This document shows, piece after piece, positions 11,863 through 25,700 of a stretch of DNA of 64,000 nt. The position numbers and the translations under genes were made by a program. This DNA is from Cyanoderma ruficeps (taxonomy: Eukaryota; Chordata; Aves; Passeriformes; Timaliidae): NCBI GenBank assembly GCA_008694505.1, contig VZDJ01007755.1:8384334-8448333 (forward strand), written 5' to 3'. The first letter of the stretch is position 1. Every line of letters starts with the position of its first letter. The notes beneath the pieces are model-generated. The model had not been told where the DNA came from, did not search any database, and saw nothing but the letters and a program-made list of their open reading frames with translations.

Positions 11863-14800
11863 AATTGAATTTGCCAGAACAAACTGAATATTCTTCCCCC
11901 TACTCTTAAAAAGACAGTTAAAAAGAAAAGAAAAAAATCTTATCATATACACTTCCAATACACAAGAAATGTAATAATCAAGTCCTTTATGAGACACTTG
12001 ATGGTCTTTTACCATCCATGTAAATTACTGTTCAATACTGAATAGCCCAACTCCCCAAAAGGCAGAGTATTTTCATACTTCTCTCATTCAGATTTGTGTT
12101 TACTGACATCTACTGGCTATTCTGACTCATATCTTCATTACCAGTGGAATGAGAGAGGTGAGTCCATTTGGCACTGCTGTAAATCCATCTACTTTGGTAG
12201 CACCAGCCACATAAGGGGAATCTGGCCCTTCCTGTCCCAATGTATAACACAGACAATCTAATTTGCATGTACTACTTCTAAAAATTATCCTTCTAAAAAT
12301 ATGATTCATTAATACGCTGCCTATAAAAACACCTCAGGTGAAAAGACACACAGTGGAATACATTTGGCAAATTCATCCCTCCCTAAATACTTTTCTCCTT
12401 TGTGAAACCCAAGCAGAATCCAAGGAGAACATTTCTTTAACCAGGCAACACAGGCTTTACAGAGAAACACTGCTTGTAGCATTCAGTCAATAGAATTATC
12501 TATTGAACCACAAGAATGAATTAGATGATGCTCCTTCCACAGTGTTTTTTGCCAACAGATACAGAAAGAGATCACTCAGTGAAATGGGATGATTCACTAA
12601 CACCTTTTAACTATTTAGGAAAAAATACCCCATCTAGTACCCTCAGCAAAAAAAAAAATTTAAAAAAAAAAAAAAGGCAAGCAGAAAATAACGAGTGTAG
12701 ACTGAAAAACGAGTGGTACATTTATTCAATGTGATAGGTGTTGAAGGAATTTTTCCAACTGAAGTCTCAATGGTTTTGTCACCTCACCTGAAGGATGACA
12801 ATTTCAGGGAAGGTTGATTGCACAACCTTCTATTGTGCCTTGGTAATTTTTGAATGTAGTCTGGGAGACACCACTGCTTCTTGTGTCAAAATCAAACAAT
12901 TCTCTCTGAAATACTGTCTGAAAGGAGAGGAAGTCAGAGTTGGCTCTTCGAGCTAGCACAGCTGGTCAATATGAATGGAAAAATTTGAATCATCTTTAAA
13001 GAACTTCAGAATCACAAATTTTCTTTCCTATAAAAAATTGTGCTAGGGCTTGAATCAATCTTCCAAGAGAAGTATTCAGAAGATTAGCATTTAATTTACT
13101 TCTAAATCATATAAAGACTTCACAGAATGTTTCACAGGGTTTCAAAGGAAACAGTTTATCTCCAAGATGAATTTAAGTCCAATAGATGACTCAGTCTATA
13201 ACATTTTCCTACCAAAACTGACTCTTCTTCTAAAATCAGCCAATGCTGTCTGATGACATCAAAAGTTGAGCAAGTAGCAAGGTTCATAACCAAGCGTCAT
13301 CTTCCCATTACCAATGAGGAAAGAATTCTGCTTTCCTGAAATTCCACATTTTCCTTTATCTCTTGCACACTGAAGCCTTGCAATAAAATTATCATAGACA
13401 TTAAAAGTATTTACCTCCATCGTTCTTCCTTAAGTAGGTAACTTTTAAAATATAAACATAGAACACTGGATAGGTGTCTGCTTTAAATGAATCACGCTTT
13501 CATGAGGTTCATTACTTAGTGTAAGAGTTTTAGATACCTGGATTATTTAGGTCAAATTTCCTAATTTTAGAGAGGAAGAGTTAGAAAGAGCACTGATCTC
13601 TTGTGGATGAAGAGATGAAACTGAATACTTATTGATAAAGAGCAATGCAGAAGAAATATGAATCAAACTGAAGGCAAAATATGGGATATCAGGCCAAAAG
13701 TCTCACAGGAGCCCAGGAGATCTGAAGAATATCTGAATAGACAGTGAAGAGTTGGACAGTTCACTACCAAAAGCAGTTCAATTTCAGTTCATACATTCAT
13801 AATCTAGAGACTAAAAAGAAAAATTCAAGTTAATATTCCAATAAACTGAGAAGGCTTATTGGTATTATGTACCATATGCTGATAAGGAGGTTCCAAAATT
13901 CTGTTATTACCCTCCTTTGAATACATACCAAAAAGTTTTACAGGGTTGAACAATACTGAATGCCAGAAAATTCTCATGGTGCTGCATTGCCAAATGATAT
14001 TCGCCTTGTTCCGTTCTGTTAGGTGCTACCTGAGATGGCAAGGGCAAATGAGGAAACTTAGTAATAACACAGATACATGCTCCCTTTAAATATGGAAATG
14101 CATTCTACAGCTCCCAAAATAAATTCTCAGATGAACACACATCATCCTGTGAAGTTTAATTAACTAGTGTTTTGGTTTGTTTATTTTTTTAAAAACAGCA
14201 GCCTTTCTGGAACACTCTATAGAAGCTACTTTTGCTGGCCATTGAAATGTTCAAGGTCTGATTTTCTCTCTGAAAAAGACACACTAGTTTCTGAAAGCTT
14301 AACTGGCCAAATCTTTTAGCATGAAACTCCGAAAATGTCAAAACCAACGTATTTTCATTAATAAAATATCCTTTCCACATAGCCTTTCTAATACAACTGA
14401 ATGAAGGGCACTAACTTAACTGGAGTATCAAGCCTATGGTGCTCACACTTATTTTTATTTTTAAGTAAATTTAATTCTGTCATCTAATCCTTTAGATATA
14501 TTGCTACAACAAAACTGCTGTCCAGTACATAATTAAAGTTTTATCTCTAAGTACAAAATGCTGTCATAAAAATTCCCTTGTTAGAATGACAAACATGAAG
14601 TGCTATTCTTATTTATAGCTGGAGAGGGACAGACACCACTGGCTCGATGTGGCTTGATGACCCTTCTTGGAGAGGTTTTCAGAGAAGCACACAAAAGGAT
14701 CATAAAGCATGGTACCTAGATTACCAGCAGCAAAGAATTAATATTTCTCACATGTGAGACACATAAGTTTACCATAATGAACAATGCATAGTTATAAGCT

Positions 14801-17800
14801 TCATAAAGGAAATAACTCACAATAATAATTTTTTGTTTTCCTATTTTCTATGAACTGTCCTGAAAATTTCCTCAAAAGCAAGATGATAAAGCAGAGAGGC
14901 TGCATATCCTGAAGATCACCAGCACCTTGAAGATGTGCTAAATAAGAAGAGAAAGCATTTCAAAATCAAAGGCCATTGCTAGTAACCTGGTGCTCTAAAT
15001 TCCCTCCTGAAAAACAACAATGCTGCCTGAGAATCCAATCAACAGCTCCTGAGTTTCAACCAGAAATTAGCAAATAAACAGCTGCATGGCAGATCAGGAG
15101 GTACACAGGTAATACACTGCTTTAAGAAACACCATCACAAGGTAAGATGGAAATGTAGTGCTGTGGCTGGATATTTAAACTAATCCTAAAATAACTTGGT
15201 GGAGTACCAGCAGTAGTCAGAGGGTATAGTATACCCTGTTTTCTAAAGGGTTGCTGCAGAAACAACTACTTCAAGACCTAGATCATCTTTGCTTGATTAT
15301 ATAGGCAACATTTCAACTTTCTGTAAACAGATGAAGCATATTTTAAAGCAGGAGCAGTTATTGCAGATACTATATAGATTTTAAGTTATGTCACCATAAA
15401 TGAAGGTACCAAAACTATCTCTTTTTAAGCCAGTAGGTATTTTAGCCTTCTTCAAAAATGGAGGTATACAGAACACATGGGATAAAAGTGAGAAGGGGAA
15501 GGTTGTCTGTGCCTTACTGGAACAGGATACATTTTCCCACTAATGCAAGGATCTTTGCCCATTTGTGAATCTGAACAGATGAAGATCCAGTAAGACCAAA
15601 AACCCAAGTAGTTACAGCATACCACAGATTTCCTGGGGCAGAGTGCCTTCTGGAATTGCTAGACCAAATACATGTAAAATTACAGATCAGCTTGCTTACT
15701 CACCTATTACACCAACATCCCCATTCTTTGACTGTTGTTATTTATTAATAAACATAACCTTGCTCTAGAGCCTTTTATTAGTAAATCTCAAAGAATTTTT
15801 CAGTACTGGTATTTAGTTAGCTCTATTCTTAGAGATGGTGAAGCACAGGATAAATTGATTTCTTTTGTTTCTCTGGCAAGATACACAAAGAGGAAGGGAA
15901 GGGACTGGTTAAGGGACTGCAGCATTAAAGATACTACCCAAGTAGCAAGGTCTTTAACTTCAATATTGAAACAATTCTCTTTTCATTCATCCTTACCAGA
16001 AATCTTTTTACACTTCCTGAAGGACCAATGAATGCCTTGTCAAATTTCTACCTACCGACATGCAGTGTCTTTTAGAAGAACCCTACTTCCTTGGGCAATA
16101 GTGGGAATGACAAACAGATTCACTACCGAGCAATAACAATCTAAAAAGAATTTGTTACCACGGTGTGTTTTCAGCAAGCCATGCAGCACTGTGTCGAAAA
16201 CACACAGTATTTCATCACCTGATTTACAGAGTTGTAAAGAGTTACAGAATGAACTCTAGCATGTGTCTCATACTTTGAATCCTATAATATTTCAAAAGAT
16301 GCCTCTTGTCTGTGTTTATTGCTTCTCAGTGATCACAGATGAAGAATATCATAGTCAGGGAGACAGCTATTATTGTTAGGCCTGTAAATAAAGTCTGGAG
16401 TTTGAAAAGCAAGCTGTGTTCATTGTGATCATTTATCAGCAAGATTTTGACATTCACAACTTCATTAAATAACTTTATCGGTGACACAAGACAGACCAAT
16501 GTTCTTGTTATCCTGCAAGGCAACATCACTATCAGCATCACTGAAAGCATAAGAGGTTTTCAAAAGAATGACTCTTATTAAAAGGAAAGTTCTACAGTTT
16601 AGTTCTGAATACACACACCGAGAAAACTGATGAAGAAAAGATAATTTTAGAAAGCAGAAAAAAGCCACCATCATCAGTCTAAGCCCCATTTTAAAAATAC
16701 AGGCATTATTTAATCCTGTTCCTATTGTAAAGAGTATACTAAAAATCCCATTAAAGCTTTTTTGTGACATTACTAAAGACAGTTCCCACCCAAGGAGTTT
16801 ACAATCTAAGGTAGACCAAAGAATCCCATAAATAAAACCTATTTTTAACTAAAAATAACAACATAAATGATGCTCAAATCTGTTTTAGGTTTACTCTAAA
16901 AGCCAAATTAAAACAAAACTTTTTTCAGAGTATTTGAAGATGAGAAAACCTTTTTTGAAAATGTTTATTTAATCTAAAGGCTATTTTATATATTCATATA
17001 TATATATTTACAGGTTCAGATATGAAATTGGATCACAGAATATATTTCTGAACAAAACACTGAAAACACAATGCATTGACATATCTAAAAGCTCAACTTA
17101 GTACAAATACATTCTGAGATTAAATTGCCACTATTTTTAACTGCAAAAAAGCAAGAGGACACTTGCAAGAGGATGTGCAATTGGTACCCCTATTGAATTC
17201 CAATGCTGTTGGGAGGTATGGGAGAAAAGAAATGAAGTATACCTTTGTGGGTCCTCTCCACCTTCCATGTTGTTCATGAGATATTAAAATACTTGGAGTT
17301 AACTTTTCAGAGAGGGCTAGGTAAGGATACAATGGGAATTAGCTACAATGAGACTTTAGGAAAAAATAAATCTATGATGACATTAAACATCAGTATAAAT
17401 TCTGAAAAAAATTGCCATTTCTCCTGCGCCAAATGGAAGCTTAGAGAAGTTCAGCTTCTGTACCTGCAGAACTCTTCTAAATGTCTCAACCAGGGTAACT
17501 GGGGCTAAGCACTTTACAGCACGACACTCTTCATTGACAGAGATTGTGGACCTGCTCCAGAGTGAACCCAGTGACTGAATTAAATATTTGGGATCAGCTG
17601 AGAGGAACATATTTCTGTGTGAAGCACAGCCAGAGAAAATTGGCTTGTGCAATCTGCATTCAGCAAGAGACTCACTGCTAGTTCTTCAGTCTCCCTCTAT
17701 GGTACCAGTCACCAAGAGGAGCGTGTGCCTCAGTCTGGCACGCTGAGTATGGCTCCCTGGCTTGTGCTTACAGAATAGTGCTAATAATTCTCCTCCTGCT

Positions 17801-20800
17801 CATCTAAGGATCCTATATGCCAGACACAATTCTTCGGTGAATGTCATGCTCCATAACTCATGTTTTCCAAAGGTTCACAGCCCTGGCAGATGGGGCCTGC
17901 CATGCTGAAGTGCAGCAGAGTGTGAACTGGCAGCTTTGTGCTTGAAGAAACCCCAGCAGCATCCAAATTTTCCTCTGCTACAACCTAAGCCTTCTCCATC
18001 ATGTGACCTTGCACCCATGAACCATGGTGCACATTTCTGCATAGGTGAGATGTTGAATGTTGAATGAGAGCTAAATGGAGATATCTGCGGAAATTCAAAA
18101 TTCCATTTAGAAATCAAAATCATGGAACTGTGAAATAATGCCAGTAGAAAAGGCCTAATGGAGGTCATCTGCTTCTAACTGGGGGCAACTTTGAAGTTAT
18201 ATCGGGTCGCTCAGGGCCTTTTCCAGTCACATTATGAATGTCTTCAAGAATGGAGATTTCACAAGCTCTCTGTGTAACCCACTCTACTGTTTGACTGCCT
18301 TTAAGACAAAGAACTTGTTGTTTATGCCTGGCAGTGATTTGCATCCAATGTTTCTTATTCTTTCACTGCACACCTCTGAGTTTGTCCTCTGCCATGGTAC
18401 ATCTGAAGTCAGAGAGCAGTTTTGCTCTTTGTAAATGATCAGGGATAAGATCTGGCTCAGAAAACATTTTCAGACTTTACTCAGGTTTTCCTAGTTTGGT
18501 CAAAGCAGTTTATTTATAACCCCCAGTGACTAAAATATAATCTGCAGCTTTCATTTTACAAACACAGATTGAATGCTACAATAATTTTTCTTTGTAACAT
18601 AGGCTATTGGCAAGTATATTTCTCTTTTTAATTGTGCACAACTTGAGAAGTAGTGCTAAAAGATGTTTTTAAGGATTTTTGATAAAAATCCACTAAGCCA
18701 GGTCTATGTCACATCATATGTGCTCAGAACATCTGCATGGTGAGGAGAGGCTCACAACAGCTCTGTCACAATTTACATTGCAGCTTAATACTACCAGAAA
18801 GTGTTCATATAGAATGACTGCCTCACTAAAGAACCAGATGTGGTGAGCTGTACATAATAGAGAGGGTAGCACAGATTGGAAAGGGGTTGGAAAGAGCTCC
18901 TTCTTCTGGACCCACACTCTCAAAAGAAGCATGTGCTTCTTCTCCAAATCTTGAACTATTAAATGCCAAAAGAGAGGCATTGGTATCAGCACCAGCCACA
19001 TGTTTTGTGGCAAAAAATAAGCAAAACTATAACTCCAGAATATGTTCGAAATTACATTCTCTCCTCAATCTGAATTGCATTCCTCTCTGCAGGCTGGAGA
19101 GAGAGGAGTGGGATGTAAATCACACGCCAACAGATTTAATATAATTTGTTTTATTAATAGGTAAGGTATTGGCACGGGTAATTTTCGTATCAATTTTCTT
19201 ACAACACACATTTCAGTACAAACCTGCAGTAATTCTGTTTCAGTAACTGGCATTGTACTAGTGGAGAACAGCTGTTATTTAGTGAGGATTCAGACATTTA
19301 TCTAGCTACACATTCACAGTTCACTCAGCTGGGTCACGAGTGTAAACCAGAGTGTCTGACAGAAAACCTGCAGGGTGCTAAGGCTTTGCCCCAAAGAAAC
19401 AGTGGAGAAAATATATTCCAGAAGGGTCAAGAGAGAAGACAAAAAAGATAAGAAAACAATCACACATATAAAGTGGATGTTTAAATCTTTTTCCCTCCTG
19501 GAAATGTAAAATGACAGTTCTGGTGAATGGCTCTCACATGATGCTGTCACCCTTCATTCTGCAACTCTGGCTGAATGACGTCTAACAGAAAGCTCTTTCC
19601 ACCTCACCTTCAGGGATTAGATTCTTGGAGCATACTTAGGTAACTCCTAGATAAATGTTCAAGGCATTCAAATCTGTAAAGCAAGGAATAGTCTGACAAA
19701 GACCTCATGGTTTATTCCTGTATACAGTTAATTCACTGTAGTGAAGAGTAATAACTATTGGCTTGTACAACCTCATTACATCAATAGGTAATAAATCACT
19801 GTCCTTTCTTTCCAGTAAGAATATATAGAAATGAAAAGCATGACATTTAATATGCTGGTATTTACAATATTATCTGTGTACAGCCCATCCCCCATATGTA
19901 CGAACACCATTAAGTGCCTTCCTCAGCACAGTTTTCAGGACTGGACTCCTATGTAGCAAGGTCCCAGGCAAAAAGATTGTATTATAGGTACACAGAATAA
20001 TCTATTTTTGTTTGCTGGAAGTTCTGTTAATTTAAAAAGTCATTGTGCTTCCATCGTGCATTGAACCACATTCTTTAAGAAACCCTACAAATCAGTGTAT
20101 GCTAGATCAACCTTTTGTTATGCATCATGATCACATCTCATATAGAGACTATTCTATGCTAGTCAGATGAACACTGGAAAGCCGAAGCAAAGCAATGCAG
20201 CACCACCCAGAGACACCAAACCAAAGCTAAATGATCTAAAACTGATCTGAGTGTGTGCACCCTAATTGGATTAGCAGGACTTCAGGATCTCCAAGCTCAC
20301 ACAGCTGTGCTCCTTCAGGTACTTGGGTCATTCTCTACATACACTGTGTGGGGACTCCTGACCTGATGAGTCCACACGCTGTAAAAACAAAGTCATAAAT
20401 GGAAAATGGGAAGCAAAGGAGGCAACATCCTCAAGCCCATGAAGCCTGACATAAGCATATAAGCATGTGCTAGACCATGAGGGCTAATGAAATGACCAGG
20501 GTAATAGCAGGAACAGGTTTTGCTCAGCTCGTGCAGTTTGTTGGGATTTGTGATTACTTTCTGTATTGATTGCTAGGCAAAGGACACCGATGAAGGCTGC
20601 AATGGTAGCAATAGTATTAAAAAGTAACTTAAGCTAACACAAGGAGTACTACCAAGAAATATCATCACTAGATTATAAAAGTTGTCTCTCTCTGTCCTAC
20701 ATAAAACTGTTCGGCAAAACTATTTCAGATATTTATTTCCATACTAGTCAGATTCTTCAGTAAAAATATTATTTATTTAACATGTCTTATAGCACAATGA

Positions 20801-21465
20801 AAAGCAGAAGTTACAGATGGGTGCACAGACGATCCTCCAAAAGGTCAGACAAGTCAAGGCTAGCATCTTAAGGAGGAGGATAGTCAGATTCCATGGCAGG
20901 AATGTAAATGTATCAGTTACCTGATGTAAGTTAAGCAGTAGTTTAGCAAATTTTAATCTCAATAGTGTCTGAAGGCTGCAATTTCATTTCTACAGCAAAA
21001 ATAAGCATTCAAGTCCCTCTGTTGATGAGCCTTGTTATCTGCTGCCAGTTAAGGGGATTAACATTGTAGAAGACAAACCTTCTACAGATGGTTTGTGTGG
21101 ATGCCAGTATCTACTCTCTAACATCAAAAAGAAGTTTTATTTTGTTTATTTGTTTCCTTCCCTAGAAATACCTCTATGTGTTTTTTAGCTATTACAGTGC
21201 TAAGATTATTACTTCATGATAGAATTGATGTATTATCTTGAAATTTAGGACATGTGATGGCTGGTGAAAAGACCTTTGCAGAGGTCTTAAAATTCCACTA
21301 CTCTAAAACCCCCAGAATTATGGAAATATTCTAAATGGAGGCTCTTTGAAAGGCTAGGTATAGAGGAATGCACTGAGTGCATGAGAAAGGTCTTTTTCCA
21401 GCCAGCAGAGTGAGACTGAAAGCCTAATTTATCACTCACATTAATACAGCAGATTAGCATGCTAT
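11863..21465. other. AT-rich non-coding DNA, nothing firmly recognised
   Basis: No gene or transposon could be supported in this roughly 9.6-kb stretch. It contains an A-rich run near 12649-12676, overlapping small hairpins at 12810-12840, an inverted repeat with 10-bp arms at 16163-16205, and an AT dinucleotide-like tract near 16989-17010. A minus-strand stretch at 16329-16770 has two overlapping frames with hydrophobic segments; it is discussed as a finding and not called as a gene. Confidence 0.55.
16163..16205. other. Inverted repeat, 10-bp arms
   Basis: GTGTGTTTTC at 16163-16172 is the exact reverse complement of GAAAACACAC at 16196-16205, with a 23-nt spacer. It could form a short hairpin. 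It is too small for a typical microRNA precursor unless flanking bases also pair, which I do not see. Confidence 0.6.
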
Positions 21466-21559
21466 GTGGCATACATTTCTCAAGCCCTGAAAGTCACTGT
21501 AAATTACCAAGACAGCCACTCAGGTAAGCCAGTTAATGTATATGGACATAACTATATGT

Positions 21560-21800
21560 GGGAAGAGGAGGATGGCTCCCTTCTGAGCATGGTGCCAGCC
21601 TGGGGAGAGGGGGCTCACACAGAGAGAAGCATGACCTTGCCAAACTTCCCCAAAACCCAGGGGAAGGGGGAAGGTCCCAGCACAGGACTACCCTGGCTCT
21701 GCCAACCATCAGACCTGGTGATGGCTGTGTCCATTTCCTGCGCTGCACAAGGCTCCTTGCCAGCAAAGGAACAGGGAAGGGGGTTTGGGGTCAGCTCTCT
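21560..21800. other. Local GC-rich patch in AT-rich surroundings
   Basis: About 240 bp, visibly richer in G and C than its neighbours, with G-runs and C-runs (for example GGGGAGAGGGGG near 21602 and GGGGAAGGGGGAAGG near 21661). Frames are open on both strands simply because stop codons are rarer in GC-rich DNA. Few CpG dinucleotides are seen, so it is not a classic CpG-island promoter. It could be an eroded transposon piece or an old exon; I cannot assign it. Confidence 0.5.
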
Positions 21801-22554
21801 CATGCAATAAGTGGAAATGGGAACAGAAGATACATTCAGAAGAAAAAAGGGTGTAGAAAGCTCTTGGCAATTATAATCATCCAAATTGATATCCAGTGCC
21901 CATAAGAATTCTTTATCTTTGCTTCAGAGATATTATTCCACCATACTAGGAATGTTGCTCAAAGTATACCTCTAAATATTATAAACCTATTTACATCATG
22001 CACAATTAATCTACTGGTTATCTGTCAAAAATATACTACAATTATTTTGGTTACTTCCAAGTAAAAGTTTTCTTGTCTTTTTTTTTTTCCTGAGTTACTG
22101 CACTGAAAATAATAGGTCTTTCTTTTCTGTTTGGTGATTCAAAATATTGGATCTGTACAGAAAACACAGTATAAACCTCAGATGAGCATTCAAAGGGAGG
22201 ATAGTATCAATCAAAAATAAAAGAATTTACTAAAAATTTCACAAAACATTTTAGCTAGATTAGCAAAGAGTTTTGACTAAACCCAGTCTACAAGTTTTGG
22301 CAAATGACCACTGAAAAAAATTTGCCTGCATCTGTGTCTTGTATTAATTTTTATCCTGTAAAACCTAGCTACACTTCTGCCCAGCAATTGTATTTGCATG
22401 TCTACCTGATTTACACCACAGCTGCTTATCAGAGCCCTATCTTGCAATCTGATCCCGACTATTGACATGTAGGCTTCCTCAACTCCTCCTGCTGTGTTAA
22501 TGCTACACAAGAAGGAGTTTTCTGCACAACCAAAACATCCGCTTTTGCTTATGC
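21801..22554. other. Non-coding DNA, nothing recognised
   Basis: Unique AT-rich sequence up to the MIR element. It includes a T-run near 22078-22089. No gene, RNA or transposon was recognised. Confidence 0.6.
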
Positions 22555-22729
22555 TTCAGGAGAGGTCTTGGGCTGGAATAACAACTGCTGACTCCCTGTA
22601 ACCTTGGGCAGATTGCCTCACCCTTGCATGGCTCATTTTAATCTTCTGTTCAACATGAATAATAACACTGGAGAGCGCTTTTATGTCTTTGGATGAAAGA
22701 CTTAATATAGTACAAAGTATTTTTATTTA
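22555..22729 (+). mobile_element. MIR-type ancient SINE
   Basis: The order of blocks follows the MIR/CORE-SINE consensus: CAGGAGAGGTCTTGGG, then ACTGCTGACTCCCTGTAACC, TTGGGCAGATTGCCTCACCC, a diverged 'TTTCCTCATCTGTAAAATG' region (TTTTAATCTTCTGTTCAACA), AATAATAACAC, AGAGCGCTTT, and an LTR-less tail resembling GATGAAAG..TATATAA..TGCAAAGTATT (here GGATGAAAGACTTAATATAG then TACAAAGTATT). The promoter-bearing tRNA-like head is missing or eroded. MIR copies in birds are ancient relics shared across amniotes; some have been kept as regulatory DNA. Confidence 0.8.
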
Positions 22730-25700
22730 ATATCAGAATATAGCTTTCACAGTAACATCTTATATGGAGTGGAAAATGATGATCTTATATAATCTGTTGT
22801 ATACGGACACTGACAGCTTATCCTTGAGGGTCTGGCAAGAAATAACTATGAGAAGGTAATGGCTGTGAAGAATATTTTTCTCTGTCCGTGACATATCCCC
22901 TAGGACACAAAGGTCTCAGCAATTAGTTTTGTTCCTCTTTTGAGAAAAACACATTAAGCAGTATCAAGGAAATACTGCAGTCACTTGGGGAAACACATTG
23001 AAATCCCAAGTGCTGTTTTGCATGGGCAGATTTTTTTTTCCTCATTCCAGGCCCTAAGTAGCCATATGAGCCCCTTCCAAGATAAGCATAAGGAATGAGC
23101 CAATAAATAGGCACCATTTTATATAAATTTCCTCAAAGGCACAAAAAATTATTTCTGGTTGTATTTTGAACACAACCCAAGCAAGAGTTCAGAATCAGAC
23201 TCAAATTGAAACAATACATCAGTGCAAGTCTACTCCCATTCACACACCCAGGGCAGCTCCTGCCTGTGGGTGAGGTGGAAGATTCACTCCCTCCCCCTGG
23301 ATAGGAGATGCTCACAGTCTGGCCCATACACCTCTGGACATCATGTGGCTCTACAGAGAACATACCAGGAGGGTCTTATGAGGTATGTCACAAAAGCAGC
23401 AGGAGTTTCTACCCTGTCAGCTTTACACTACAGTCATTTTAAAGTGCATGTGCTTGCAAAGCACCAACCTACCAGCATCCTTCAAATATATAGAACATCT
23501 ATTTGGGGGCCAAGAAATTCTCCATATCTAGACCTCCAGCTAATGCATAATGAAGCAAGCCCTAAGTCAGATTCCATCAGCATGGAGCGTGTTGAAGGGA
23601 GTTCAGGCTGGAAACCCCAACTGAACATTTATGGAAATGCTTCACCCTACAATGGGGAGAAAACAGAGCAACTCATAGATGGATACCAAGCAAATATTTG
23701 CAGACTAGGGGCTTTGTTTCAGTCTTCCAAATCTTCCCTTCAGAATATGTCTCCAAAGAGAAGACAGTTTAAAACAGAAGACAGAATAATCTCTGGATTT
23801 TGATGCATAAAAAGCAGACCTGATGACAACAAAAGCATAAGGAATGTACAACTAAGTGCAAACCCTTCTAAACTAATAACACTTTCAAGCTGAGACTGTG
23901 CTCTAGTGTATTTCTAGACACATTAAAGTGTCTTGGTGAAAAATCATGCAAAATAAAATCAGCACTTTTCTCTAATTTTGTAATAAGAAATTGGGATAGA
24001 ATAATAGAAAACCAGTTAAGAGATGTGTTAATTTAAAAAAAGGCAACAGAATCTTAGAAACAACAATTCTGGTTTTATCTGGTTTTTTAGTGGTTGTCTT
24101 GGTAGTATTTTGGTTATTTACTTTTCACCATTGGATGACCAAGTCAATAAACTGTGTAGGTCACACATGGGAGACCTGATAAATAAACAACTAGAAGAAT
24201 TTAAGGGAAATGTCGGCTTCTCTGTTAAGGAAATATTCAAAGTATCAGAATACAGAAATACTGAAAGAGGACTCGGAAGTATAGTGACACAGCTGGTGTT
24301 CCACAAATAAATAACCTTAGGAAATTTGTATCTACTCAAATGGAGAAGAGATAGTAAATAAATATTACCTGTAAATAAATCTCCAGCAAATGCTTCTGTA
24401 AAACAAACAAACTTCTCCAACACAGTAAATACAGATGTTTGTTTGCGTGCTGCTGAAGCCAAAAATCTTGAATAATTTTGGCCATTAGAGTGTACTTACT
24501 CTACTTCTATTTGTCCTTTCCTTTAAATAGAAATCTAATACTCCATTCTCCCTTGAAGGCTTATTAGAAGATAAAATGCCAAAGGATAAAACAAACACAA
24601 ATTAAATGATGTTAGGAATCCCAAGAGAAGAGTAATTCAGTTTACATTTTGGGGGGTTTTAATTGCTGGTAAATTACACTTCTGAAATCATGTTCAGAGG
24701 ATAAAATGATTTCTGCTCTGTTTTGTAAACCATTTTCACAATTTTCAGGCACGAAGCCAACTGACTAAAATGACACATAGAAGTCCGGAGCTCATAGGAT
24801 CTCCACTGCCCCACTACACTACCACTACAGCAAAAAGTTCAAAGCATGCAGTATATTTGTTATATTTGTTAGCTTACCTGCTAATTATCTACTCAATTAC
24901 ACACTAGTTTCCAAACAAGAGAAAAAAAAATGATAAGCTGATGATAAGCAAAAAGAAGCAAAGAAATTAAATGAAAACCTGACCATACCTCACCACATAC
25001 TTCTAAACAAAATATAAACAAATATTTTAAAATTTTTAAATATTATTGTTTCTTGTGTAGCCTCATCCCTAACAGCAAAGTACAGCAAAGTCTGTAGTTG
25101 GTGAAAGGCAATTTTCCAGGAGACAGCCCTACCTCCTTACTTGGCTGCACTCATAACTGACACCTGACATTTTAGAACAGGACTTCATCATTGCTAAGGT
25201 CAGCCTTCAAGTACCAAACACCCACAGTGGAGTACAGGTATTTTATTAAGAGCCCAACAAAGCACAACATGTAATGGCTACAAAAGCTGGCAGTGAGAGA
25301 GATGGAGTTGTTATTATTATATGTTTGGCAGCTCATCTTATGAGCAACTAACAATAATGAAAGGGAAACAAATACTTTGGTGTTCAGAAATGCGGATTAT
25401 TCCTTAAACATTTGTGCATCTGTCTGTGTATTGCAGTACCTTAACTACGGGATGGGCTGGCATGCACTGCATATTAATAGAGGTCAGGTAAAAGAGATCT
25501 TTCACCATGCTTAATGTTCTTAGCTCTTAAGGGCCTAACTCTAATCCTTGGAGACACAAATGTCCTAAATGAGGACTGTTCATAGAGGATCCATCCCCTC
25601 AGTCTTAAAAGTAAAATTCCTACCAAGGTGAATCTTGTACTAAGGTTTTGTCTTCAGTATTTTTCTTTATAATTGTTAACAATCAAACTGTTGTTAGACA

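Noticed and set aside
12810..12840. Two overlapping small hairpins (GAAGGTTG..CAACCTTC and GCACAA..TTGTGC)
   Set aside because: Arms of 6-8 bp occur by chance many times in 64 kb; no longer stem for a microRNA precursor.
21466..21905. Several overlapping 77-115 codon frames on both strands
   Set aside because: They coincide with the GC-rich patch where stop codons are rare; no frame has domain character.
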